NCBI GenBank assembly: GCA_042408595.1
Contig: JBHOQX010000125.1
Span: forward strand, 1 to 64,000
Length of the DNA: 64,000 nt
DNA from: JBHOQX01 sp042408595
GTDB lineage: Bacteria; Chloroflexota; Chloroflexia; Chloroflexales; Roseiflexaceae
Direction: 5' to 3'
The position numbers and the translations under genes are program-made. Position 1 is the stretch's first letter, and each line of letters opens with the position of its first letter. Shown here piece after piece: positions 42,679 through 51,453 of this stretch. The notes below the pieces were generated by a model. It saw nothing but the letters and a program-made list of their open reading frames with translations, was not told the origin of the DNA and did not search any database.

Positions 42679-42851
42679 TGCGCTTGCACGCCAGCGCCTG
42701 GCGAGGGGCCGCAGGCCTTCCGGCCCCCGTCCGCAGCCCGTTGGGCCGTGAGTCGTAGCCGGGCGCCTCAGCGCGCGCCACAGAACCTCAGGGCCACGTT
42801 CATGCAGCGTTCGCGGTACGGGCGTTCAATCGAACGCCCCTACTGACTCGT

Positions 42852-44282
42852 ATGGAACTTCGCGGCAAACGCGTGTTAGTGATGGGGCTCGGCGTCCACG
42901 GCGGCGGGCTCGGCGTGGCGCGCTTCCTGGCCGGCCAGGGCGCCGAGGTGACCGTCACCGACCTGCGTGACGCCGAGCAACTCCGCGGCCCGCTCGAGCA
43001 GCTCGCCGGAGTGCCCATCCGCTACGTGCTCGGTGAGCACCGTGAGGAGGACTTCCGCCACGCCGACCTGGTGATCCGTAACCCCGCGGTGCCGCGCGAG
43101 TCGCCCTTCCTCCAGATCGCCCGCGCCGCCGGCGCGCAGGTCGAGATGGAGATGACGCTCTTCTTCCGGCTCTGCCCCGGCCCGATCCTCGGCGTCACCG
43201 GCACCAAGGGCAAAACGACGACAACCATGCTCGCCGGCGCGATGATGCGCGAGCAGTTCCCCGACTCGGTGATCGCCGGGAACATGCGTGTCTCGGCGCT
43301 GGAGCAACTGCCGCGTATCGGCCCGGCGACTCCGGTCGTGCTGGAGCTGTCGTCCTTTGCGCTGGAAGGGTTGGGCGAGGCCGGGCTGAGCCCACGCTAC
43401 GCCTGCGTGACCAATCTGGCGCCCGATCACCTGGATCGCTACCGCGACATGGCGGCCTATGCCGAGGCCAAACGGCAGATCTTCCTTCACCAGAACCACG
43501 ACGGCGTTCTGGTGCTCAACCGGCGCGATCCGCTCACCGCGCCGTGGGCGGATCATGCGCCGGGGCAGGTGGTGTGGTGCGAGGCCGCTGATGGTGGCCC
43601 GCGGACGGACGACCGACGGTGGACGGCGGACGATCATCGACCGACGATCCGTTTCGGCCCGGAAGGGCTCGTCTGGCGGGCCGGCGCGGCAGCCGAGCAC
43701 ATTTGCGAGCCGGGCGACGTCCGGCTGCCGGGGCGGCACAATCTGGCGAATATCGCCGCTGCGGCCGCGCTGGCGAAGAGCTTCGGCGTCGCGGGGCCGG
43801 CCATCCGCCGGGCGGTGCGCGATTTTCGCGGCGTGGAGCACCGGCTTGAATTGGTGCGCGAGCTGGACGGCGTGCGCTACATCAACGACACCGCCGCGAC
43901 CGCCCCGGATGCGGCGATCGCCGCGCTCCACAGCTTCGATGCGCCGATCGTGCTGATCGCCGGCGGGGCCGACAAGAACCTCCCGCTGGAGCCGTTCGCC
44001 GCCGCGATCCTGCGGCGGGCGAAGGCTGTCGCCCTGCTTGAGGGGAGCGCGACGCCGCGGCTTCTGGCGGCGCTGGACGATCGACGGCGGACGGCAGGTG
44101 ACAGCGCGCCGTCGGTCCACGGGCCGTTCGGCGATTTCCGGGCGGCCATCCGGGCGGCGCGGGCGCTTGCTGCGCCGGGGGATGTCGTGCTGCTCTCGCC
44201 GGGGTGCGCCAGCTTCGGCATGTTCCGCAATGAGTTCCATCGGGGTGAGGAATTTAGACGAATTGTGAATGATGAGGTGTGA
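42852..44282 (+). CDS. murD: UDP-N-acetylmuramoylalanine-D-glutamate ligase, with insertions
   Basis: The 476-residue ligase has LVMGLGVHGGGLGVARFLA, the P-loop GVTGTKGKTTTTMLAGAM, TNLAPDHLDRYRDM and VRYINDTAATAPDAAIAALH. It adds D-glutamate to UDP-MurNAc-L-Ala. Two hydrophilic segments look foreign: GGPRTDDRRWTADDHRPT (encoded at about 43591-43650) and LDDRRRTAGDSAPS (about 44074-44122). Both derive from GGACGAC/GGCGGAC words of the genome's short repeats, inserted in frame in surface loops. The active-site motifs are intact, so the enzyme is probably functional. Confidence 0.93.
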   Translation: MELRGKRVLVMGLGVHGGGLGVARFLAGQGAEVTVTDLRDAEQLRGPLEQLAGVPIRYVLGEHREEDFRHADLVIRNPAVPRESPFLQIARAAGAQVEMEMTLFFRLCPGPILGVTGTKGKTTTTMLAGAMMREQFPDSVIAGNMRVSALEQLPRIGPATPVVLELSSFALEGLGEAGLSPRYACVTNLAPDHLDRYRDMAAYAEAKRQIFLHQNHDGVLVLNRRDPLTAPWADHAPGQVVWCEAADGGPRTDDRRWTADDHRPTIRFGPEGLVWRAGAAAEHICEPGDVRLPGRHNLANIAAAAALAKSFGVAGPAIRRAVRDFRGVEHRLELVRELDGVRYINDTAATAPDAAIAALHSFDAPIVLIAGGADKNLPLEPFAAAILRRAKAVALLEGSATPRLLAALDDRRRTAGDSAPSVHGPFGDFRAAIRAARALAAPGDVVLLSPGCASFGMFRNEFHRGEEFRRIVNDEV

Positions 44283-44372
44283 GGTTAGCGTTCACCGTTT
44301 AGGGGTCAGGGTGCTACCTCCTGGCTGCTGATCCCTCATCCCTGAACCCTGGGTTCTGCGTTCACAGACTGG
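44283..44372. repeat. Short repeats of CCCTGAA/TTCACC type
   Basis: The gap after murD contains TTAGCGTTCACCGTTTAGGG, GTCAGGGTGCTACC, TCCTGGCTGCTGATCCC and TCATCCCTGAACCCTGGG. The word TCCTGGCTGCTG recurs inside ddl at about 52993. Confidence 0.6.
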
Positions 44373-44382
44373 ACACCCCTCC

Positions 44383-45189
44383 ATGACACAGCCGGAAACA
44401 CAGCCAGAGCAGCGGGGCGATGCGCTCCCGGTGGAGCCGCCCGAAGCGCCGGTGATCCGGCTGAGCCTGCCGGGTGGCCAGGCGCGGGCCGTCTGGGCCA
44501 TCCTGGCGATCAACATCGCGCTCTACGCGCTGCCGGCGCTCGGCGACCTGCTCGGCCTGCGCATCGATGGTCTGCCGCCGAGCGTCGCTCTGCGCGCCTG
44601 GGGCGCGAAGGACAACGCGGCGGTGTACGAGCACGGCGAGTGGTACCGGCTGTTCACGGCCATGTTCCTGCACGGTGGCCTGATCCACCTGCTCTTCAAC
44701 TCCTGGGCGCTGTACGCCATCGGCATCGATGCCGAGCGGCTGTTCGGGACAGCGGCGTTCCTCGCGCTCTACCTGATCTCGGGCCTGGCCGGCAGCGTCG
44801 CGTCGTACGCCTTCACGCCCAATCCGTCCGTCGGCGCGTCGGGCGCGATCTTCGGCCTGGTCGGCGGCCTGTCGGCGTTCTTCTACGCCTCGCGGCATGT
44901 GCTGGGCGACCTGGCGCGGCGGCAGCTCGGCAACCTGATCACCGTGATCATGATCAACCTGTTCATCGGGTTCGGCTCGCCGCTGCTGATCGACAACATG
45001 GCGCACCTCGGCGGGCTGGTCAGCGGCGTGGCCGTCGGCTGGCTGCTCGCGCCGCGGATCGTGCTGGACCACCGGCTCTATCCGCCGGAGCTCGTGGCGC
45101 GGCGGCTGCCATGGGGCTGGGCCGGTGCGCTGGGGGTGCTGCTGCTGCTGGTGCTGGTGGCGTCCCTGATCGCGCCACCGATTCGCTGA
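44383..45189 (+). CDS. Rhomboid-family intramembrane serine protease
   Basis: The 268-residue protein has a hydrophilic N-terminus of about 35 residues and six to seven helices. FLHGGLIHLLFNSWALYAIG is the rhomboid L1/H2 motif, VGASGAIFGLVGG carries the catalytic serine (GASG) and IDNMAHLGGLVSG the catalytic histidine. It is therefore a predicted active protease cutting membrane proteins. Its place between murD and ftsW is unusual for a dcw cluster and suggests a division-linked or envelope substrate, which is inference. Confidence 0.92.
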   Translation: MTQPETQPEQRGDALPVEPPEAPVIRLSLPGGQARAVWAILAINIALYALPALGDLLGLRIDGLPPSVALRAWGAKDNAAVYEHGEWYRLFTAMFLHGGLIHLLFNSWALYAIGIDAERLFGTAAFLALYLISGLAGSVASYAFTPNPSVGASGAIFGLVGGLSAFFYASRHVLGDLARRQLGNLITVIMINLFIGFGSPLLIDNMAHLGGLVSGVAVGWLLAPRIVLDHRLYPPELVARRLPWGWAGALGVLLLLVLVASLIAPPIR

Positions 45190-45291
45190 GCGAGCGCCTG
45201 GGACCCGAGGCGTGAGGCGCGTTTGCCCTGTTGTACTTCCCGCTCGCTGTCGATCTCGCTGCTCGCTGCTCGTTGCTCTCTCAGGAGGCCT

Positions 45292-46587
45292 ATGCCCGAC
45301 ATGACCCGACGCAGGCCGGATTACCTGCTACTGACCATCGTAGGAATCCTGGTGCCGATCGGCCTGGTGATGGTCTACAGCGCCTCGTTCATGGACGCGC
45401 TGACGACCCGCGACGGCAACCAGTTGTACTACGCCTGGCGGCAGTTCACCGCCGCCATCCTCGGCATAGTCGGGCTGCTGGTGGCGCAGCGGCTCGAGTA
45501 TCGCGTCTGGCGCAAGTACTCGGTGCACATTCTCGCCGGGACACTGGTGCTGCTGCTGGCGGTGCTGGTGCTGCCAGCATCCATCACGACCGTCAACGGC
45601 GCGCGCAGCTGGATCCGGCTCGGGCCGCTGAGCGTGCAGCCGTCCGAGTTCGCCAAGCTGGCGCTTTGCATCTATTTCGCCGACTGGCTCTCGCGGCGGA
45701 GCGAGCGACTCGGAAACGTGACCTACGGCCTGGTGCCGTTCGCCGTGACGCTCGGCGTCGTCTGCGGGCTGGTGATGTTGGAGCACGACCTGGGGACGAC
45801 GATCGTGCTGGTCGTGATCGCCGGCGCGATCTACTTCGCCGCCGGGGCGAACCTGCTGCACATCCTGGGGGCGGCCGGGCTGGCGGCGGGCGCGTTCTGG
45901 GGAATGATCAGGCTGGCCGCCTACCGCCAGGATCGCATCGCCGTCTGGCTGGATGGACCGTTCGCCCACTATCAGGGTGCGGGCTACCAGCCGGCGCACG
46001 CGCTCTACGCGCTGGGGAGCGGCGGCATCCTGGGTGTGGGGCTGGGCCAGGGGCGGCAGAAGTTCCTCTGGCTGCCGCAAGCGCATACCGATGCGATCTT
46101 CGCGATCATCGGCGAGGAGTTCGGTCTGATCGGAACGCTGTTCATTGTCGCCTGCTTCCTGGTGATCGCCTACCGCGGCTTCCGGATCGCCGGGCGCGCG
46201 CCGGAGCCGTTCGCAGCGCTGCTGGCTGCCGGGCTGACATCCTGGCTGGTGTTTCAGGCGCTGATCAACATCGCGGTGGTCACGACGCTCATCCCCTTCA
46301 CCGGGCTGACGCTCCCGTTCCTGAGCTACGGCGGCTCCTCGTTGATGGCGTGTATGATCGCCGTCGGCATACTGTTGAGCATTTCGCGGCATACGACCGA
46401 TCGGGCCGCGGGAGGCCTGTACGATGACGCAACGCCCCGAGCCATCCGACGTGCCGGTATCGCAGACGGTCTTGCTGTGTGGTGGCGGGACCGGCGGGCA
46501 CGTCTATCCGGCGCTGGCGGTGGCCGCCGCGCTCGCCCAGGCGCGCGGCGCGGGGTCAGGGGCCACGGGCCGGGGCTCAGAAGCTGA
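45292..46587 (+). CDS. ftsW: Septal glycosyltransferase FtsW (SEDS), with out-of-frame C-terminal extension
   Basis: ATG 45292 follows AGGAGG. Ten or so helices carry SEDS motifs: MVYSASFMDAL, GARSWIRLGPLSVQPSEFAK (catalytic region), MLEHDLGTTIVLVVIAG, AHTDAIFAIIGEEFGLIG and GLTLPFLSYGGSSLMACM. It polymerises lipid II at the septum with FtsI. Conserved sequence ends near ILLSISRHTTDR. The last 50 or so residues are Arg/Gly-rich and are read from the murG coding region in another frame. The gene overlaps murG by 164 bp, and the stop codon lies in a repeat insertion within murG. Confidence 0.93.
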   Translation: MPDMTRRRPDYLLLTIVGILVPIGLVMVYSASFMDALTTRDGNQLYYAWRQFTAAILGIVGLLVAQRLEYRVWRKYSVHILAGTLVLLLAVLVLPASITTVNGARSWIRLGPLSVQPSEFAKLALCIYFADWLSRRSERLGNVTYGLVPFAVTLGVVCGLVMLEHDLGTTIVLVVIAGAIYFAAGANLLHILGAAGLAAGAFWGMIRLAAYRQDRIAVWLDGPFAHYQGAGYQPAHALYALGSGGILGVGLGQGRQKFLWLPQAHTDAIFAIIGEEFGLIGTLFIVACFLVIAYRGFRIAGRAPEPFAALLAAGLTSWLVFQALINIAVVTTLIPFTGLTLPFLSYGGSSLMACMIAVGILLSISRHTTDRAAGGLYDDATPRAIRRAGIADGLAVWWRDRRARLSGAGGGRRARPGARRGVRGHGPGLRS

Positions 46588-47863
46588 CCGAGCAGCCGGC
46601 CGCGGGCGAGGGGCGAACGCGTGGCCAGGCGATCGGCCGCCTGAAGGTGGCACCCTGAGAAACGGTCTGAGCCCTCACCCCCGAACCTTCAACCCTCGCA
46701 TCGTCTATATCGGGAGCGAGGACGGCATGGAGCGCGGGATCGTCGCTAGGGAGAGCAACTTGCCTTTTCGCGCCATTCCGGCGGCGGCGCTGCGCGGGCG
46801 CGCCCCATGGACGATGGCGCGCAACGCGGCGACGCTGGCGCGCGGCACACGGGCGGCGCTCGGGGTGATCGCGCAGGAGCGCCCGGCGGCGATCCTCGGC
46901 ACCGGCGGGTATGTCTGCGTCCCGCTGTTCCTGGCGGCGCGGGCGGCCCGCGTGCCGGCGGCGGTCTACCTGCCGGATGTCGTGCCGGGGCTGGCGGTGC
47001 GCTTGCTGGCCCGCCTGGCGGCGGTCGTCGCCTGCAATGTCGAGGACTCGGCCAGATATTTCAGATCGCACATTGCCGATCGCAAGTCTGATAGTCCTCA
47101 ATCTGCGCGCGACAATCGGCGTTCTGCGATCTATGTAGTGGGCTATCCCGTACGCGCCGAGCTGTTCGACCTGGACCGGCGGGCCTGCCGGGCGGCCTTC
47201 GCGCTGGCGGATGATCTGCCAGCGCTGCTGGTGTATGGCGGGAGTCGGGGGGCGCGCAGCATCAACCAGGCGATCGCTGCACTACTGCCGGAGCTGCTGC
47301 CGCTGGCGCAGATCATCCACGTTTGCGGGCGCGAGGGCGACGCACGGTTCTTGCAGGATGCCGCCGCTCGCCTGCCCGCGGAGCTGCGGGCGCGCTATCG
47401 CTTGTATGACTATCTGCACTCGGACAGGCCCGACCAGGGGGCACGGAGACCCGGCGACACGGCGATGGACGATCTCGCTCGGTCTTTGCCTGTCTCCCCC
47501 TCGATGCTCGCCGCTCTCGGCGCGGCGGACCTCGCCGTATGCCGCAGCGGCGCCTCGACGCTGGCGGAGTTGCCGGCGGTCGGGCTGCCGGCGGTGCTTG
47601 TGCCATACCCGTATGTGCATCAGGACGAAAACGCCGACTATCTAGTGCGGCGCGGCGCGGCGGTCAAGGTGGCGGACGGAGCGATGCTCGGCGCGGGAGC
47701 GCCAGCGGATGGGCCACTGTTTCGGGAGATTCGGCGCCTGCTGGCGGAGCCGGAGGCGCGCGCGCGCATGGCGGCGAACAGCCGCGCGCTGGCGCGCCCG
47801 GACGCCGCGCGCCGCCTGGCGGACCTTGTTCTCAACCTCGCGGCCGGGGGAGCGCTAGCATGA
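46424..47863 (+). CDS. murG: UDP-GlcNAc: lipid I transferase MurG, with repeat-derived insertions
   Basis: The 479-residue protein is about 110 longer than typical MurG. VLLCGGGTGGHVYPALAVAA, GTGGYVCVPLFLAARAA, LVYGGSRGARSINQAI and CRSGASTLAELPAVGLPAVL with PYPYVHQDENADYLV are canonical. Three extra segments interrupt it: about 54 residues after AALAQAR (DNA 46545-46702), ADRKSDSPQSARDNRRSA (47060-47133), and SDRPDQGARRPGDTAMDDLA plus flanks (47416-47510). All are encoded by degenerate short repeats. GGGAGG precedes ATG 46424. It makes lipid II on the inner membrane face. Confidence 0.92.
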   Translation: MTQRPEPSDVPVSQTVLLCGGGTGGHVYPALAVAAALAQARGAGSGATGRGSEADRAAGRGRGANAWPGDRPPEGGTLRNGLSPHPRTFNPRIVYIGSEDGMERGIVARESNLPFRAIPAAALRGRAPWTMARNAATLARGTRAALGVIAQERPAAILGTGGYVCVPLFLAARAARVPAAVYLPDVVPGLAVRLLARLAAVVACNVEDSARYFRSHIADRKSDSPQSARDNRRSAIYVVGYPVRAELFDLDRRACRAAFALADDLPALLVYGGSRGARSINQAIAALLPELLPLAQIIHVCGREGDARFLQDAAARLPAELRARYRLYDYLHSDRPDQGARRPGDTAMDDLARSLPVSPSMLAALGAADLAVCRSGASTLAELPAVGLPAVLVPYPYVHQDENADYLVRRGAAVKVADGAMLGAGAPADGPLFREIRRLLAEPEARARMAANSRALARPDAARRLADLVLNLAAGGALA

Positions 47864-48498
47864 GTATTGTTGACGGCAGAATCATTATCGACATCCCGCT
47901 GACGGTCATCTCGCTGTCCATTCTGCTCGCCTTCACGGCCTGGGGGTGGAGCCGCGGCTACCGCTATATGGTGACGATCGCCCTGGCGGTCACGCTCGGC
48001 TACCTGGTCACCGTGCAGGCCAATTCGATCGTTCAGATCGTCAATGCCCTGTATGCTTTCATGATCCGGCTGCTCAGCATTCTTGTCCCGCCGGTCGCGA
48101 ATATCTTTCCGCCGCCGCCGATCATCCCGGACAATCAGGAGGCACCCTGGCTGCTGCGCGTGCTGGCGTTCTACGTCCTGTTCTTTGTCGGCATCGGTTG
48201 GAAAGGGCCGTGGGAGACGCAGGTGCTCAGGGGCTTCGCGGTCGATCCGAAAACCCGCCAGCTGCGCCTGCTCGGCGCGCTGACCGGCTTCTACGTCGGT
48301 ATTCTCTTCACCAGCGCGGCGGCGACGTTCTGGGAACAGAGCTCAGTCGATGTGCAGGATAGCGTGCCGGGCTGGCTGGCGGTGATGCTTGCGAGTTTGC
48401 CGACCTATTCGAGCGTGATCACGGTCTTTATCGCCGCGTTCGGGCTGTTGTTGGCGATTACGCTCTTTCTGCAGTTCGTTCGCAGCCTGCAACGCTAG
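47860..48498 (+). CDS. Integral membrane protein in the dcw cluster, unknown function (212 aa)
   Basis: The ATG overlaps the murG stop (ATGA), indicating translational coupling. About five or six helices are visible: ITVISLSILLAFTAWGW-like (about 11-28), MVTIALAVTLGYLVTV, FMIRLLSILVPPV, LLRVLAFYVLFFVGIGW, LLGALTGFYVGILFTSAAA and VITVFIAAFGLLLAITLFLQF. Size and topology recall CvpA-type membrane proteins but I see no firm motif. Its position between murG and murC suggests a role in precursor export or septum assembly, which is inference only. Confidence 0.7.
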   Translation: MSIVDGRIIIDIPLTVISLSILLAFTAWGWSRGYRYMVTIALAVTLGYLVTVQANSIVQIVNALYAFMIRLLSILVPPVANIFPPPPIIPDNQEAPWLLRVLAFYVLFFVGIGWKGPWETQVLRGFAVDPKTRQLRLLGALTGFYVGILFTSAAATFWEQSSVDVQDSVPGWLAVMLASLPTYSSVITVFIAAFGLLLAITLFLQFVRSLQR

Positions 48499-48610
48499 GG
48501 CGCGTGCCGCGTAGGGGCGAGCGGCTTGAGGCTGGATGCTTGCCGTTGCGCTGTCGAAAATGCCGCCCCAGGTCCGGCAAGCATATCTGGCACCGCACGA
48601 TAGAGATCCA

Positions 48611-50017
48611 ATGCATTACCACATCGTCGGCATCGCGGGCGCGGGGATGAGCGCCGTCGCCCATATCCTGCTCGATCAGGGCCACACCGTCAGCGGCTCG
48701 GACGCGCGCGGCGGGCCGGCGGCCGACGCCCTCGCGGCGCGCGGGGCACGGGTGGCCCGCGGGCACGACCCGGCGTACGTCGCCGGGGCCGACGCGCTAC
48801 TGACGACCTCGGCGGCCCCGGCCGACCACCCGGAGCTGGCCGCGGCGCGGGCCGCCAGCATCCCGGTGCTGAAGCGCGCCGATCTGTGGCGCCAGTGGTC
48901 GCAGGAGCGGCAGATCGTCGCGGTGGCCGGCACACACGGCAAGACGACGACCACGGCCATGCTCGCGCTTATCTTGCTGCGCGCCGGGCGCGAACCGGGC
49001 TTTCTGGTCGGCGGCGAAGCCCCCGACCTGGGCGGGAGCGCCCGCTGGGGCAGCCCGGCAGCCCCGCTGGTGATCGAGGCCGATGAGTACGACCGGACGT
49101 TCCTGGCGCTGACGCCGGCGGTCGCCGTGATCACGAATGTCGAGTGGGACCACGTGGACATCTACCCGACGCCGGCGAGCTACGACGAGGCGTTTCGCGC
49201 CTTTGCGGCCAGCGTGGCTCAACCGGCCGACCTGGTGCTGTGCGGCGACGACCCGGGTGTGGAGCGCGCGATCGATGCGCCCGCAGCCACCCGGTACGGC
49301 ATCGACGAAGCCCTGGCGCGCGACCCGGTCTCCTGCCGGCGCATCCCGCTCGACTGGTCGGCTAGCGGCGTGCGCCCAGCGGACGGCGGCATGCGCTTCG
49401 ACCTGTGGCGCTATGACCCGCGCACCCTGGCGACGCGCATACTGGGCGAGCGGCGGCTGCGGCTCCCGGGCGCGCACAACGTGCGCAACGCGCTGGCGGC
49501 GACGGCGGCGGCGCATGCGCTCGGCGTGGACCCGGCGACAATCGCGGCGGCGCTGGCCGACTACCGCGGCGCCGGGCGGCGCTTCGAACTGAAGGGCGAG
49601 GCCGGGGGCGTGACGGTGATCGACGATTACGCCCATCACCCGACCGAGGTACGGGCGACGCTCGCAGCGGCGCGCGACCGCTACGGTGCGCGGCGCCTGG
49701 TGGTCTACTTCCAACCGCACACCTACTCGCGCACGCGGGCCCTGCTGCCCTCCTGGGCGGAGGCATTCGAGGCGGCGGATGTCGTGCGGATCGGCGCGAT
49801 CTACGCCGCCCGCGAGCACGATACGCTCGGCATGAGCGCCGAGGCGCTGGCGGCTCGGGTGCGCGCCCCGGACGTGCAGGCGGTCGGCGATGGGGCGGCG
49901 GCGGCGGCGGCGCTGCTGGCGCTGCTGCGCCCGGGCGATGTGCTGCTCACCCTCGGCGCGGGCGACAGCGACCAGGTGGGGGCGGCGGTGCTGCGCCAAC
50001 TGGCCGGTGAACGGTAG
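48611..50017 (+). CDS. murC: UDP-N-acetylmuramate-L-alanine ligase
   Basis: This 468-residue ligase starts MHYHIVGIAGAGMSAVAHIL at ATG 48611. The P-loop is VAGTHGKTTTTAMLA, followed by EADEYDRTFLAL, ITNVEWDHVDIYPT, RLRLPGAHNVRNALAATAAA and VTVIDDYAHHPTEVRATLAA. It attaches L-alanine to UDP-MurNAc, the first amino acid of the stem peptide. No repeat insertion is seen. GERR-like ending is followed at once by repeats at 50018. Confidence 0.96.
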   Translation: MHYHIVGIAGAGMSAVAHILLDQGHTVSGSDARGGPAADALAARGARVARGHDPAYVAGADALLTTSAAPADHPELAAARAASIPVLKRADLWRQWSQERQIVAVAGTHGKTTTTAMLALILLRAGREPGFLVGGEAPDLGGSARWGSPAAPLVIEADEYDRTFLALTPAVAVITNVEWDHVDIYPTPASYDEAFRAFAASVAQPADLVLCGDDPGVERAIDAPAATRYGIDEALARDPVSCRRIPLDWSASGVRPADGGMRFDLWRYDPRTLATRILGERRLRLPGAHNVRNALAATAAAHALGVDPATIAAALADYRGAGRRFELKGEAGGVTVIDDYAHHPTEVRATLAAARDRYGARRLVVYFQPHTYSRTRALLPSWAEAFEAADVVRIGAIYAAREHDTLGMSAEALAARVRAPDVQAVGDGAAAAAALLALLRPGDVLLTLGAGDSDQVGAAVLRQLAGER

Positions 50018-50181
50018 ACGATGGACGATGGACGATGGACGACAGCACCCCATACTGGGGGCACGCTCGTAGCGGTAGAGACACGCTGATGTTCGTCCTT
50101 CGTCGGTAGGCTGAGCGCTATGGAAGAGATGCAGACGCAACGAGGGCGACCTTCGTCCTTCGTCCCTGGCACTTCGAGATC
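50018..50181. repeat. GGACGAT tandem repeats between murC and the TPR gene
   Basis: Immediately after the murC stop region come AGACGATGGACGATGGACGA and TGGACGACAG, i.e. four GGACGAT-type units. TTCGTCCTTCGTCGG at about 50092 and CCTTCGTCCTTCGTCCC at 50150 are the reverse-orientation words. No gene is present. Confidence 0.75.
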
Positions 50182-51453
50182 ATGACCGACGCCGCCACAT
50201 TTCACCGCGAGGTCGCCGAAGCGCTGCAGGCGCGCTATGGCGGCAGCCAGCGCGCCCCGGAGGGGTGGCGCGAGGTCCAGGCGTGGCACTGGGAGCAGGC
50301 CGGGGCCTACCCTGAGGCGGCGGGCGTTGCCCTGGAAGTCGCCGAGGGGTATGTCGGCCGGCTGGACTTCATCGGGGCACGGCTGTGGGCGCGGCGCACG
50401 CTCGAGCTGCTGGAGCGGCTGGACGCTGCCACGCGGACACGCTTCGACCCGCGGGCCTGCGCGCTGGCGCTGGCGGTGCTGGAGTTCGGGGGGCAGTACC
50501 GCGAGGGGCTGGATTACGCCCGGCGGATGCTACGCGCCGCCCGCGCTGGTCAGAACCGCGACGCCGAGATCCGGGCGCTGCTGGCAGTCGGGCGGATGCA
50601 GCGCGAATTGGGGCTGCTCGCCGAGGCTGAGGAGACGCTGACGCGGGCGCGCGCCCTGGCGGAGCAGGGCGGGCAGGTCGAGCTGGAATCCGAGGCGCGC
50701 GTCCACCTCGCCAAGGTCTACCAGCTCCAGGGGCGCAACCTGGAGGGCTTGCAGGAGTTGCAGCTCGCCCAGGAGGAGCCGGCGCTCTCCGACGACCAGG
50801 TGCGGCTGGCGCGGGTGCTGACTGGAATCGGCGACATCTACCGCGTCCTCGGCGCAACGCGCGAGGCGCTGCTGTTCTACACCCGCGCGCTCAGCCTGGA
50901 GCAGGGGCGCGGCAGCCTGATCGGCCAGGCCATCCTGCGCGAGAAGCTGGCGCTGACGCTGCTGGCCCAGGGCAAGCTGCCCGAGGCGCGCGACTCCGCC
51001 GAAGAGAGCCTGCGGCTGCGGCAGGTGATCGGCGACACCATCGGCCAGGCGCGCTCGTACAGCGTGCTCGGCACGATCACCGGGCGCATGGGCGACCACG
51101 CGCAGGCGCTCCAGTACCACGAACAGGCCCGCACGCTGGACGAACAGACGCAGAACCGGCGCGGCGAAGGCGTGGCGCTGCTGCATCTGGGCGATGAGGC
51201 GCGGGCGACGGGCGATATCGCACAGGCCCGCACCCACTACGCCCGGGCGCTCCGGCTGGCGCAGCAGATGCGCGATCAGGTGGCGAGCGCCCGCAGCCTG
51301 GAGCGCCTGGGCGACCTGAACGCGGCGGCCGGGCAGCGCGAGGCGGCAAGCGCCTGCTGGAGCGAGGCGCTGCGCATCCGCGAGACGCTCGGCCACGCCG
51401 ACGAAGCCGCCGCGCTGCGCGAGCGCATCCGCACCGGGCAGCCGCCGGGGTGA
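50182..51453 (+). CDS. TPR-repeat protein in the dcw cluster (423 aa)
   Basis: This soluble, helical protein has at least six tetratricopeptide-like repeats, e.g. AEIRALLAVGRMQRELGLLA, ARVLTGIGDIYRVLGATREA, ARSYSVLGTITGRMGDHAQA and GVALLHLGDEARATGDIAQA. The repeats resemble those of NB-ARC/AfsR-type regulators (TPR_12), but no nucleotide-binding domain is attached. There is no signal peptide. It is probably a scaffold. The N-terminus (HREVAEALQARYGG...AWHWEQAG) is like the region preceding TPRs in STAND proteins, so it may be a derived fragment. A dcw location is unusual. Confidence 0.8.
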   Translation: MTDAATFHREVAEALQARYGGSQRAPEGWREVQAWHWEQAGAYPEAAGVALEVAEGYVGRLDFIGARLWARRTLELLERLDAATRTRFDPRACALALAVLEFGGQYREGLDYARRMLRAARAGQNRDAEIRALLAVGRMQRELGLLAEAEETLTRARALAEQGGQVELESEARVHLAKVYQLQGRNLEGLQELQLAQEEPALSDDQVRLARVLTGIGDIYRVLGATREALLFYTRALSLEQGRGSLIGQAILREKLALTLLAQGKLPEARDSAEESLRLRQVIGDTIGQARSYSVLGTITGRMGDHAQALQYHEQARTLDEQTQNRRGEGVALLHLGDEARATGDIAQARTHYARALRLAQQMRDQVASARSLERLGDLNAAAGQREAASACWSEALRIRETLGHADEAAALRERIRTGQPPG

